In this document: one piece after another, positions 26,165-36,508 of the stretch | Position numbering within the stretch: the first letter of the stretch is position 1 | Layout: every line of letters starts with the position of its first letter | Source of the DNA: Epiperipatus broadwayi | Lineage: Eukaryota > Onychophora > Udeonychophora > Euonychophora > Peripatidae | DNA: 64,000 bases | Assembly: GCA_028023455.1 (NCBI GenBank) | Contig: JAQFVV010006273.1 | Location: forward strand, 620,001 to 684,000 | Reading direction: 5' to 3' | Made by a program: the position numbers and the translations under genes | Notes under the pieces: generated by a model | Databases searched by the model: none | The model's input: only the letters and a program-made list of their open reading frames with translations | What the model was told of the DNA's origin: nothing

Positions 26165-27335
26165 TATAAGACATGTAAATATAAGAGAATTGAACCCAGA
26201 CTTTCAAGCACTCTTCGACTATCCGCACCATCTCATATCTACGATACACATGACCACAAACGGCACTTATCAGTTGGTCCAGATTATCATCTCCTACACA
26301 TATATATATAATCAGTGCTCAATTTATATTAAGATAGTTAAATCTTCATACTTTAATGGACAGGTTTCAATCTACTCCAACCTCTAACTCTTCAGCCATC
26401 CATACTAATGAAATTCTGAAAACGGAATGCCCAAATCCCATGCTGATGTCAATATTATTGTTATGCCAATGTTGACTTCAAGTCACTCTGCCCCCTCATG
26501 TATAGGACTTTATCCATTTAAATATGTAGAAGAGAGATGGGCAGGATGCAGGCTTAATGTGTAAAATTATACAGGCATTCTTCATATACCTGGACCTTAA
26601 TTGTAAATATAGGGGATTTGAACCCTTACTTTCAAGAACCCCTCAACTATCCACACCATCTCATACCTCTGATACACATGATCATACACATATAAAAAGA
26701 TAAACAATCACCAATATATGTATTTCATGCTGAACTAGCACTCATCAGTTGATTCAGATATGAGATGGTGTGGATAGTTGAAAGGTGCTTGAAAGTCCGG
26801 GTTCCTATGTTTACAATTAAGCTCTAGGTATACAAAGAATGTCTTTATTTCAAAAATTACATATTAGGCCTGTATCCTGCCCATTCCTCTTCTAGGTGTT
26901 TATATGGATAAGGTCCTATACATGAGGGGTTAGAATGACTTGAGATCAACATGGGCATAACAATAATATTTGCATCAGCAGGGGATTTAGACATTTCATC
27001 ATTAGATTTTCAATTGTATAGATGGTTGAAGAGTTGTAGGCTGGAGTAAATTGAAGTCTGTCCATTAAAGTATGAGGATTTGCTATCTTAATATAAACTG
27101 AGTACTGATTATATATGTATGTAGGAGATGATAATCTGGACCAACTGATGAGTGCTGGTTCAGCAGAAAATACGTATATTGGTGATTATTTATCTTTTCT
27201 ACATGTGTGTGATCATGTGTACCACAAGTATAAAATGGTGTGTATAGATGAAGGGTGCTTGAAAGTCTGGGTTCAAATCCCCTATATTTATAATTAAGCT
27301 CCAGATATATGAAGAATGCCTGTATTTCAAATATT
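26165..27335. mobile_element. Large compound fold-back with four tRNA-like motifs
   Basis: Left arm (about 26165-26665) and right arm (26758-27335) are reverse complements, with a loop of about 92 nt between. Each arm holds two tRNA-like ends. On the right arm these are gatggtgtggatagttgaaa...gtccgggttc (26764-26813) and atggtgtgtatagatgaagg...gtctgggttcaaatcccc (27234-27284); the left arm mirrors both. Shared interior blocks ('aatataaactgag.actgat', 'gatgagtgctgg.tc') tie it to 3207-3945. The left arm lacks about 65 bp present in the right. It looks like one fold-back formed from two nested or tandem units. Frames at 26190-26387 and 27115-27297 are arm sequence, not genes. Confidence 0.8.
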
Positions 27336-27454
27336 CTTATTCTTCTCCTTTACTTTCTTTGCATTTCTTCATATATTCATATATATTGCTTATAATAACT
27401 TCTCTCATATACACTTTAATGCAAATTTTTTTAAAAATAAAACTTCTTTATTTT

Positions 27455-27495
27455 CCTGACAGTTTCGACTGCCCAGCAGTCTTCATCAGAGCTAC
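27455..27495 (-). ncRNA. Hammerhead ribozyme motif in the PLE 3' end
   Basis: The minus strand carries the invariant core CTGATGA, a 6-bp stem II hairpin (GACTGC-TGG-GCAGTC), GAAAC, and then TGTC with the expected cleavage position after GTC. The stem III segment is only about 2 bp, which is how minimal type I hammerheads of Penelope-like elements are described; such forms work as dimers. Flanking stem I pairing is weak (only about 2 bp seen), so activity is uncertain. The other arm's copy at 38360-38382 has lost stem II. Confidence 0.65.
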
Positions 27496-28553
27496 AATAT
27501 TTGAATGATATAAATACATAACCATTACTTCATATATATATAAAATATACATACATACCTATATCAAAATATATACACATAAATCCCTTAAACATACATA
27601 TATAGATCCATATCACACATAGACACATATATATATAAAATCTATACATACATATGTATATCAAAATATATACACCATATCACCCATAGACATATATATA
27701 TAATCTATACATACATATGTATATCAAAATATATACACATACATTCTTTAACAAACATATATAGATACACATACATCCGTAGACATATATACAAATCTAT
27801 ATATACACATCCTTATATATATACAACTTACATATATGTATCATACACAATTGTTAAATTATTACATTTTAAAAACTATTTTATTTTATAATTTGTATTT
27901 TTCATCTTTTCTCCCTATCTATCTTTTTTAATTATTATCTAATATATAATATCATCTTTCATTTTTTATTTTAATATCTATAATTTTAATTTTTTAACTT
28001 TTACCTTTTTATTATTTCTTGACTTATTCTTTATTAATAATTTATATTTTTAATCTCTTCAATAATTCCCTATTAATTTTTATGTACTGATCTCAAATTT
28101 TCTCTATCTTTTAAATAATTGTTTTTTTTTTCCTTTCAAAATCTTCTACCTTCTTTTAATATAGACTCCTTTAATATAACTTGCTTCTGTTATCAATTTT
28201 TAAAAAAACATAATTCTATTTGAAAAATTAAATCTTAACAAACCTTTATATATATAAAAAATATTTACAAGTCTTTTACCTATACCCACATATTAAAACT
28301 TTTTACATATTTATTTTATTATTATTATTAATCCTATAAACTAATACTATTTGTAAACTTATTTTATATTTTTATATTCTATATATTCCCATATACACAT
28401 ATATAGATACATACACTTATCTTTGAGTACTAATAACATTACAAAAACAATAATAACCCTACAAAAACAAGGCTTTACCCCCAATCCGTATTAAATTTAG
28501 GTTTTATCTTCTTAATTAATATTGCTTCTTTTATTTTCCTAACTCTTCTTTTA

Positions 28554-28652
28554 AGGGTCATAGCATCAGCCGGGACGCAAACCCACAACCCAGGCAACTG
28601 CCTGCTAGTGCAAGGCAGTCGTGCTGACCTCTCAACCACCAATGCAAGACCT
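28554..28652 (-). mobile_element. tRNA-derived SINE inserted in the PLE arm
   Basis: A 99-bp insert flanked by a perfect 16-bp duplication, cctaactcttctttta (28538-28553 and 28653-28668). The minus strand reads gcattggtggttgagaggtc (A-box), a long anticodon-arm hairpin (ctgcc...ggcag), gggtttgcgtcccgg (B-box) and gctgatgctatgaccc. It matches the SINE at 15636-15741 apart from the anticodon loop, which is enlarged here. The opposite PLE arm (about 37415-37440) has the uninterrupted site. Confidence 0.85.
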
Positions 28653-29002
28653 CCTAACTCTTCTTTTATTAGTATATCCTATCATTTTATACTATATTTC
28701 TCAAATATATGCCGTTTCCATAATATACAAATAAATTGGTGACTTTTTGGCATATATATGTTGAAATAACCTTATAAAAATTGAATTCTTCACCTCACCT
28801 ACATATTTAATCCTTAATCGTATTATTCCTACAAGATCTACAATCTATCTGATATACCTCATTTATATATTTTCCTATTCCTTTAATACATTTATTATCT
28901 AATATATTCATTACACTTTTCTTCTTTTATTTACTACCTTATATTTAATTACTTTATTATATTTTTTATTAATTTTTCTAATAATTTTATTAAAACTCTT
29001 AA

Positions 29003-29254
29003 CTACATTATTATTATTATATGTTTAACACCTATATATTCCTCCTTCCTTATACTCTTCTTTCTATATTTATCCTTCTCTTCTTCTCTATTAACTTCTT
29101 TATATTTTTCTTCTGTTAATTTTATATTCTTCATTATTACTTTCTCTGGATATTCATTTTCTTTAAATTCCTTGACTATTAATTTTACTTTTTTGTATAT
29201 ACTCTTCTTCACTTGAACAATAATTAATATCCCTATATATTCTTGAACTAACAC
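29003..29254 (-). pseudogene. PLE reverse transcriptase C-terminal fragment
   Basis: An 83-codon frame. Residues about 15-40 (KKSIYKKVKLIVKEF, then NEYPEKVI) match the 'thumb' end of Penelope-type reverse transcriptases, where a lysine-rich helix precedes a G/E-YP-x-x-I motif and the linker to the GIY-YIG endonuclease. No catalytic residues lie in this part. The right arm encodes the same segment at about 29580-29780 with frameshifts. Confidence 0.6.
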
Positions 29255-29404
29255 TATTTATTTTATATTTACTATCTGTATTAGAATTCCGATTCACTAT
29301 ATTACTATTCCCAATCATTTTTATACACTGATGTTTCAATTCTACATTTTCCTTCGTTATATGTTTTTGTTAATAATATCTCTAAATATGATTAACAATA
29401 AATA

Positions 29405-29796
29405 TGATTAATATTTATGTCTAAATATTATTAACAAAAACATGACAAAGGAAGATGTAGAACAAAAATGTCAGTGTATAACAAAATAAATGGGAATAGT
29501 AATATAATGAATTGTAATTGTAATACAGATAGTAAATATAAAATAAATAGTGTTAGTTCAAGAATATGTAGGGCTATTAATCATTGTTCAAGTGAAGAGG
29601 AGTATAAAAAGAAGTAGAATTAATAGTCAAGAAATTTTTAAAAAATATCCAGAAAAAAATAATAATGAAGAATATAAAATTAACAGAAGAAAAATATAAA
29701 GAAGTTAATAGAGAAGAAGAGAAGGGTAAATATAGGAAGAAGAGTATAAGGAAGAAGGGATATATAGGTGTTAAAACACATAATAATAATATAATG
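29405..29796 (+). mobile_element. Penelope-like element, right arm, first part
   Basis: Reverse complement of 29010-29395, with the palindrome centre at about 29400 (tctacattttccttcg... left; ...aaaggaagatgtaga right). Encodes the degraded reverse transcriptase tail (gaagaatataaaattaacag onward). It stops at the TAA run 29783-29796, where the LINE begins, and resumes at about 36480. Confidence 0.85.
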
Positions 29797-30017
29797 CGGT
29801 CCTGCTGTGTCTTTAGTTAGATGAATTGGATAAACGCTTCCAACAAAAGTATATAAAAAATACTGAATTGCCAAAAAACAGTTGCTTAAAACATCATCTG
29901 AAGATAATTAATATTCTCACCTATCAGGGAAAACGGACATTTTACTCACAAAGTAAGTAATTTATTGCTTATAATTTTGTTTTTCTAAGCGCTATTCAGA
30001 CGCTATATATTGTCAAT

Positions 30018-31049
30018 ATGGCATCCACATCAGAATCCAAGATAAAGTTTGGCGCGAATCAGACTTCATGAATATATAGCAACATTAGAGCACAGACAAA
30101 ATATACGAACATAGCTGAATTAAATTTGCAAAATGCAAAACAAATCCCAAGATTTAGAAGGGCCAATCAGGATGACCTGAATGAAGTAAATGATATAAAT
30201 ATGAATCAATATGATGCCGATGTGCCTTTACAAAACGTTTGGTTAAAAGAAGAAGAAATAAATCGCAGATTTAATGAAACTATACCAAAAAAAATTATTC
30301 ATGTCATTTAAGAGATTTTTTTAAAATAAGTCAATCATCTTAGCAGCAACAGATAGAAATCTCTCTCTCTCTCTCTCTCTACAAGTTTCCAAAGGAAATA
30401 CTATATAAAGAGTTATCTAACAACAAAATGTGGAGCTCAGTTTCAACCATAGGAGAGCATACCAACTCAAGATATCTGGCGGTAGAATTCATTAATGAAA
30501 TGCAATGTACAGATTTTCAAGAAAAAATTAAGACTTTGGAAAATTATGCTCTTGTGATTGTAGATAGAGAGATGCAAAACTATCACACTGGCATTATTAA
30601 AAATACCTATTTTGGGTATAATATACACGATTTCACAAAATTAATGAAACCCTTTGGGCAACCGATATACATAAAGCCAATATATCGCCCAGACACGTCT
30701 ACACTAGTTTATTCAAACAGGTTTTATTTCAAAATCAAAATGAATGAAGGCATAAGACCTGAAGACATCCCAAGCATAATAATGGATCAGGAAGCAATAC
30801 TGACTATACAAATTAAAGGGCTTAGGCCACAATGTTTTGTGTGGAAGTAGAGATCACCTGGCAATAGACTGTGGAAGAAAGCACAACAGCAATGACCAGT
30901 CAACAGCTAAAACACAGCAAATATTAATTAAAGAATACACAACAGAGCAACTGGAAGATCAAGCAAACCCAGACAAGAAGATAGAAAATCCCAAACACCC
31001 AGAGACTGGCCGAGAAATAGATGACATGCAAAAAAATGGGCAGAAATGA
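30018..31049 (+). pseudogene. LINE ORF1, N-terminal and CCHC part (frameshifted)
   Basis: Start chosen at 30018 because the other copy also begins ORF1 at an ATG just after a similar leader (51891, minus). Coding is split: 30018-30071 ends early, 30126-30311 in another frame, 30428-30850, then 30837-31049 after a frameshift. The third piece (140 codons) is a compact domain beginning WSSVSTIGEHTNSRYLAVEF and ending GLRPQCFV; across the frameshift it joins CGSRDHLAIDC, giving a C-x2-C-x4-H-x4-C knuckle. In LINE ORF1 proteins such knuckles bind RNA. A (CT)n run at 30361-30382 interrupts between pieces. The older copy shows the same domain with its knuckle cysteines lost. Confidence 0.75.
30361..30382 (+). 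repeat. CT dinucleotide microsatellite inside LINE ORF1
   Basis: About eleven CT units between two ORF1 coding pieces. It coincides with a frame break, so slippage here may have caused one of the frameshifts. Confidence 0.85.
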
Positions 31050-32257
31050 CAGATAAAAAATACACAAAGGAAGGAACAGAAAATCAGCCAAGGCCAGATA
31101 AAAAGAGAAAATACACCAAACATGAAGAGTGTGACCAAGAGATGGGTGACATACAAAAAAATTATAAACAAATAGATGATATACAAAGAAATAAGAAGCA
31201 AAGTTTGCTGAAAGTTGCTGATCAGTCAGCACTATCACAGCTGCTTCAGACAGACAAATTAACCACTGAAAAAAAAGGCAAAAGAATTGAAGTCAGTTCA
31301 AAACAGATAAAGCCTCATCAAAAAAAAAAACAAAAAAAAGGAAATCAAGATAACAATCAAAGACTGGAATCTGAGACTGGAATAGAAGATACACCTGATG
31401 AACACCAAAGATCAAAAATAGATATAGACATTATGCAAAAAAATAATAAAAAATGTGGAGAAATAAACCAACCGGCTGAAGAAGATATAATTGAAGCCAC
31501 AGAAAATACAACAAGGAGAAACAAAAAACTAAAACACACCAAACACACTGAGGGCGACCCAGAACTAGATGCCGTAAAAGGGAAAAATAAGGAACTGGAT
31601 GGCATACAACATAATAAACAAAGTAAGCAAAAAACAGATAAAGAAGATATGGAAGCAATGGCAGACAAGAACATTGATAAACACATTGAAGCTGACCGTG
31701 AACTAGTTGGCTTAAAAGTGGAAAATAAGCCACTGGACAACATACAAGATAATAATAACCAAAGTAAGCTTAAAATGGCACACCAGGAAAGGCCAGCTCA
31801 GCTCTATGAGCAAGTGAGATTAAACAATGAAAAAGAGGATAAAAGAATTGCAACAAATGTAAGCCATATGAAATGTGACCAACAAAATCAGTCAAAGAGT
31901 GCAAACAAAGATTACATGCAAATTATGGCACTTGAGTCTGGGGCTGAAGATGTGATTCATGTAGATAGAAGATGCAAAATTTCAACAAAAGTCATACTAT
32001 GGCCAACAATTATTAATAAAACATCTGCTGAAATGATGGAGGCAATTACTCTAGATCTGCCTACTCAAATAGAAATGCACACTGAATATAGGCGCAAACC
32101 AAGGCATCCACCAAAACAAGATAGAAGATATAAAAAGGTGAGAATTGAACAAAAGAATCCTCACAGTGAGCAGAAAATATATAATTGGGCTGTAGCAATG
32201 GATGAAGAGAGTGGCCTGGTGTTTCAAGATGCGGTGGAAATTGAGGAAGAAAAGTAG
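31046..32257 (+). CDS. LINE ORF1 C-terminal region: 403-codon open frame with charged repeats
   Basis: The longest open frame in the window. It follows the CCHC knuckle, so it is the C-terminal part of ORF1; its own ATG overlaps the end of the preceding frame by 4 nt. Composition is extreme: Lys, Asp, Glu, Asn and Gln dominate, with no hydrophobic core or membrane segment. It contains three or more degenerate repeats built on KHxExDxEL...NKxLDxIQxNxxQSK, at about residues 28-50, 170-195 and 215-240. The last 80 residues are less repetitive and end VEIEEEK. It is probably a disordered, nucleic-acid-binding or spacer region. Function is not known from sequence. It escaped frameshifts that broke its neighbours. 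Confidence 0.6.
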   Translation: MTDKKYTKEGTENQPRPDKKRKYTKHEECDQEMGDIQKNYKQIDDIQRNKKQSLLKVADQSALSQLLQTDKLTTEKKGKRIEVSSKQIKPHQKKKQKKGNQDNNQRLESETGIEDTPDEHQRSKIDIDIMQKNNKKCGEINQPAEEDIIEATENTTRRNKKLKHTKHTEGDPELDAVKGKNKELDGIQHNKQSKQKTDKEDMEAMADKNIDKHIEADRELVGLKVENKPLDNIQDNNNQSKLKMAHQERPAQLYEQVRLNNEKEDKRIATNVSHMKCDQQNQSKSANKDYMQIMALESGAEDVIHVDRRCKISTKVILWPTIINKTSAEMMEAITLDLPTQIEMHTEYRRKPRHPPKQDRRYKKVRIEQKNPHSEQKIYNWAVAMDEESGLVFQDAVEIEEEK

Positions 32258-32299
32258 GAAGACATGAATTCCTAAACTCAAAGGGGAAAAAAACTATTA

Positions 32300-33070
32300 A
32301 TGAAACTTAAAATTGCTGTTTTAAATGTCAGAGGACTTAATGCAATCAATAAAAATTTCAAAGTCAGAAATTGGATAAATCAAATCCGAGCACATATAAC
32401 AGGATTATTAGAAACAAAGATATATGCAGGCTCAGCAATAAACCCAGCTACCTACCTGAGGGGCCAGGGCTTCTCTGCATGTTCCAGAGATTCATCCTCC
32501 CCATCTGCAGGAACTGGAATAGTAATTGCTCAAGATTGTCCTTTTGAAAATTTCAAAATACTTTACATTGATTCAAACCTTCTAATTATAACACTGACTC
32601 AAAAAATAATTACAATGAATATAGTGCTTGTATATATGCCAGTAGAAAAGCAAAAGACAGAATCTATCATTTATAATATAAATTCTATTTTTGCCATGAA
32701 TGCAAGCCCCACTGTTCTGGTTGGGGACTGCAACTCATCTTATGAAGAATTTATACAGAAATCACTACATAAAATAGCCATACCATTGATTAGTGGACAA
32801 GGTTTTCTGCCAAAAGGGGCTATCACCTTTCATAATGGTCGGTTTGCAACATTAATAGATCTTGTCTTTTACTCACCATCGCTGCATTACCTCATGGAAG
32901 TAAAATTGGTCCCGACCACTTTTTCTGATCATTCTGCCCAGTTAATTACTATCAATATAGGAAAACTGCAAGCAGTTAATCACAATGTAACAAAAACAAT
33001 AAGAGTACTTATCCCAACAAATGTGACAGAATTCCTCTTCTCAGAGACATATTCTGTTGCAGAAGGTTAA
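32300..33070 (+). pseudogene. LINE ORF2, APE endonuclease domain
   Basis: An open frame of 256 codons with every APE landmark in order: LNVRGLN (residues 8-14), GLLETKI (catalytic Glu, about 36-42), IVLVYMP (about 108), LVGDCN (about 140-145, Asp and Asn), TLIDLVFYSP (about 184) and SDHSAQLI (about 209-216, catalytic Asp-His). This nuclease nicks the target DNA to prime reverse transcription. The domain looks intact as a frame, but the frame ends at 33070 while ORF2 continues in another frame from 33057, so a full ORF2 protein could not be made. It starts 42 nt after ORF1 ends. Confidence 0.85.
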
Positions 33071-34836
33071 AGGGATGAGCCTTGATCCTATACAGCAATA
33101 CCTGACTTTTATACACATCTTGTCTTTCAATGTTGATCATGTAACAAGAAATCAACCACCACCATCAAGGCTTCTGCAATATGCTGATCAGCTACATCAG
33201 AGACTAATGATGATGACTCCAACACACAACACCCAAATACACATAAGAAAGCTGACTGATGTTTATAACAAGGCCTGTGAATCACTGAAAGAATATCTGA
33301 AGATAAAGAAAAGTAAGCTTAGCATGGCCCAACAGCACACATGGACCTGCAAGTTTATCAAATGGGCTTTGGATTATGTACCAATCATAAAAGTGCCAAG
33401 GGCCATACAGACTGAGGATAGTATGTTCACTGGCTATAACATGATTATGCCATTGTTCAAATATTTTCAAGATAAGCTAAGCGCAGAGCCTTGCCTTTTT
33501 TTCAGCCAAAAATGTTTGGAGAGATTGAGGGTGAATTACCAGTTAGTGAAAATGATATAATAGAGAAAATGAGAACTCTCAGCAATGCTTGTCACCCAGG
33601 TGGCCATGGGATATCACTGTTCATTTTCAAGCATTTAAGTTTTTTTACAGCTAAATACCTCAAAGATTTAGCAAACCATCTTGCTCAAGAAATTAAACCA
33701 ACCACAGGGATATATCCCATGGCAATAGTGCCATATAATAAGAAAAAGAAAGACATACCAATGCCAAATGAGCTTAGACCAATATATATGGGGCCACTTC
33801 CTATTAAAATATTAAAAAAAATTATAAAAGATGATTGAGCCCTATATTTTATTAACCATCAGTGAATCACAATTTGCAAAGAAGACATCATCAACAGGGC
33901 AAGCAGCATTGTTATTCAAGACCATGATGATAGCCACCAGGATGAGAAAGAAATACAGCACAGCAGTGGTGCAGATAGATATTGCTTCAGCTTTTGATTC
34001 AGTGAGAACCCCTGTGTTACTGGATATGCTCAAGCAGACTAAAATACCAAAGGTCTGCTATATTTGACTGCAAACATGATACTGAGCAGAGAACTGTATG
34101 CTACTATGAATGGTCGGAATTCACCCTCATTCATCCCAACACAATCACTATCCCAAGGTCTCCTCTGAGTGCATTAATGTTTATTTATTATATCAATCCT
34201 CTTATTGAAAAAATCAATAGCATGTTCATTGGAGTTCAAACACCTGGTTCAACACAGAAGATGGCATGTCTCGCATACATGGACGATATCACAGTCTTCT
34301 TGACATCAAAGAAGCAAATACCACAGCTTCAGATAGTGCTTGAACAATTCTCAAAGCAATATGGAATGAGCATAAACCAGAAAAGTCTGCGGCCTGGACG
34401 CTACTCACTGGAAAGCCATGTGGACCAATGTATCGAGCAAAACCGGCTCCATTCCTAGGCTTTCCTTTTTTTCTAAGAGCCACTGGAATGAGATGTCAGA
34501 TCCAAGCCAAGTTCAAAGAGGTAAGTCAAAAGCATAGCTGAATCACTCTCAAAGGTACATTTGTCCATATATGCAAAGGTGCAACTGATTAACAAACTTA
34601 TAATAACCAAGATAACATATTACATGCCTGTAATTGAATTTTCAAAAAAATTTATGGCATGCATTAATTCCATATGTTGCAAGCTCATCTGGGGGAAAAA
34701 GACAGTGCCAATTTCAATGGCAAAACTGAATAGCCCTCTTATAGCAAATGGACTGGGATTGCATAGCTTACAAACATTTCAAACATTCAAAACAAGGAAT
34801 GCTATAATTGCTATACTCACTCAATTTCCAAATTAA
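33057..34836 (+). pseudogene. LINE ORF2, reverse transcriptase domain (multiple frameshifts)
   Basis: Coding runs through pieces at 33057-33560, 33491-33838, 33831-34067, 34177-34458 and 34561-34836, in changing frames. Recognisable blocks: HPGGHGISLFIFKHL, NELRPIYMGPLPIKILKKII (an LRPI-type motif), FAKKTSSTGQA, VVQIDIASAFDSV (first catalytic Asp) and CLAYMDDITVFL (catalytic box, YMDD at 34276-34287). After these comes the thumb-like LIWGKKTVPIS...NGLGLHSL. The order is that of a non-LTR reverse transcriptase. YMDD is less usual than YADD among LINEs but is shared by the 48.3-kb copy. Confidence 0.85.
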
Positions 34837-35120
34837 GACATCTAGAGCAGATACCACCTACAGATAGACCTCCAAAAGATTGTTTTTTGGCAATGACTGT
34901 CTACCAATGTAGGAGAGAAAGAACAATTCCAGATCAATTGGACCAAAAATATAAATATTGGGAATATATAAGTTTATACATCAAAATAATTATAATGAGG
35001 AGATCCCATCAATACTAGAAATAGGAGATCCCATCAATACTAAAAATAGGAAACAAATATCTGATCACACAATACAAAAAATGGCAACTATAACCTAAGT
35101 TCCTAGATTTTATAATCAAG

Positions 35121-35543
35121 ATGAATTTAAATGCTTTACCTACTAAATATTTTTTACATCACAGAAGAATGTACAGGTCAGTTGATCCATTCTGTGGTAT
35201 TTTCCATATGGCTGAGGAGACTTTACAGCATATAATTTTTAACTGCAAGGCCTTGGAGCCGACTAAATGCATTTTGCAGGGCAAATACAGAAAACATACT
35301 ACAATGATGCAAATTATGTCAAATTACAAAGGTAGGTCAATACCATCCATAAGGGCCTCAATGTTTGTCTTATATGCACTTTGGTGCACTAGGTGTGTGT
35401 TCATATTGGGTAATAACCCCAGAAGGCATCCAGCCACATTTGAAAATAAGTTGAATAAAATTCAAGTTAGAGACAAGCAGATCATCGGCCTGGATATTTA
35501 CGCAGCTACTTGGTCCCTGCTCAGACAAACAGCAAAGTTATAA
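35121..35543 (+). pseudogene. LINE ORF2, C-terminal domain with Cys/His motif
   Basis: A 140-codon frame beginning NLNALPTKYFLHHRR. It contains CGIFHMAEETLQHIIFNC, the E-T-x-x-H-x4-C pattern found at the C-terminus of many LINE ORF2 proteins, here C-x3-H-x7-H-x4-C. It is followed by SNYKGRSIPSIRASMFVLYA and a basic tail. No RNase H is recognised. A short tandem repeat at about 34998-35045 (gagatcccatcaatac) precedes it. Confidence 0.75.
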
Positions 35544-35785
35544 AGAACGAAAATTAAAGAAAGCATGGTCCAGATTATACTCCTATTGGACAATAATGTG
35601 ATTAATTAATATTGCTAAAGTGGATAGAATCATGTAAAATTACCTATACAGATATGTACTTTTAAAAAAATGAATATTGTAGCACTTGAAATTGAACTGA
35701 CAATAATAAGATTCAACATATATCTTGCTATGGCATTGTAATACTATGTAACTATTGGATCAATAAAGTTTACTATTGTTGAAAC

Positions 35786-35786
<1 letters not shown>

Positions 35787-35847
<61 letters not shown>
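35787..35847 (+). repeat. TAA array at the LINE 3' end
   Basis: About 20 TAA units directly after the LINE 3' UTR. They serve as its tail or derive from the TAA target, and they abut a minus-strand LINE fragment. Confidence 0.9.
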
Positions 35848-35849
35848 TC

Positions 35850-36437
35850 AATTCTTTATTTATTTAATGTACATATCAACAGCATTTAGCCAATTATAGA
35901 TTGCACAGTAATGTAATTATTAGTCACAAATCTAAATAATCATTAAAAAAAATAATAATAATAAAATAAATAATACCAATAAAATACAAAACCAATAAAA
36001 TGCACAAATAAATAAAAAAGCAATATATCAAATAAAATCAAGGATAATATTTTTATGAGGATTTTAGTGAATTGTTTAAAATCCAAATTAAAAACATCAT
36101 CATTACCAAAATCTTTGTTATAAGTTCTAGGTAAACGAAATAAAGGGGAAATTTTTAATACATCAAATTTACAAATTTTCAGTTCAAAAACATTGTGAGT
36201 ACAAGTGTTATAATTCTGTTTCTTAATACCTAAGTTAGAAAGCAAATTAGATACAGAAATATTCTGGGAGATGAATTTATGAAGAAGTTTGAGATCTCTT
36301 GTTTTTCATCTCAGCAGTAAATCAACATAGTGTTCACTACCTAAACTATTTAATTTTGAAAATTTGTCAAAAACAGACTGAATTCTTATGATATCTGTCC
36401 TGTTATGAGGATTCCATATAATTGAACCGTACTCCAA

Positions 36438-36440
<3 letters not shown>
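35850..36440 (-). pseudogene. Second LINE type, C-terminal ORF2 fragment
   Basis: From 36440 the minus strand reads ILEYGSIIWNPHNRTDI, then IQSVFDKFSKLN, a stop, DLKLLHKFISQN and, in the open frame 36245-35943, SPLFRLPRTYNKDF. This series (LEYGS-x-IWNP, I-x-x-VQ-x-KF, a DL-x-x-LHK block, PL-x-R-P-x-x-YN) is the C-terminus of jockey/CR1-type LINEs, clearly different from the main LINE family here. Only about 590 bp remain. It lies tail to tail with the main LINE across the TAA array and is flanked by TAA/ATT arrays on both sides. Confidence 0.75.

Positions 36441-36508
<68 letters not shown>

Larger units (their letters stand above)
27392..29398 (-). mobile_element. Penelope-like element, left palindrome arm (5'-truncated)
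   Basis: Minus-strand PLE copy. In element order from the palindrome centre: end of the reverse transcriptase (29254-29003, with KKVKLIVKEFKENEYPEKVI), a short TAA run, linker, GIY-YIG endonuclease (about 28915-28400, with GVYQIDCRSC at about 28859), an AT-rich 3' region full of TATA/CATA repeats, and a hammerhead-ribozyme motif near the 3' end (27455-27495). It is collinear, inverted, with 29405-29790 plus 36480-38452. A SINE interrupts it at 28554-28652. The reverse transcriptase catalytic core is missing, and frames are broken. Confidence 0.85.
29797..35846 (+). mobile_element. Near-full-length APE-type LINE inserted in a TAA run
   Basis: About 6 kb: a 5' leader of about 220 nt, ORF1 with a CCHC knuckle and a long charged tail (30018-32257), a 42-nt gap, then ORF2 with an APE endonuclease and reverse transcriptase (32300-35543), then a 3' UTR ending ggatcaataaagtttactat and a (TAA)n tail. 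It sits exactly where the right PLE arm has its short TAA run. The ORF layout, APE domain, YMDD catalytic box and repeat-target position recall the Tx1-like group, some of whose members target microsatellites, but clade assignment is inference. Frameshifts in ORF1 and ORF2 mean it is inactive. Related copies: 46480-51895 and 8650-9614. Confidence 0.85.

Noticed and set aside
27520-27850. CRISPR-like or ordered repeat array
   Set aside because: The repeated catacata/tatata blocks are irregular low-complexity PLE 3' sequence, mirrored at 38110-38330; there are no unique spacers.
31357-31743. Hydrophobic minus-strand frames opposite LINE ORF1 (also 30924-31238 and 32051-32281)
   Set aside because: They are the antisense of a Lys/Glu-rich coding region, which automatically gives Phe/Leu/Ser-rich frames.
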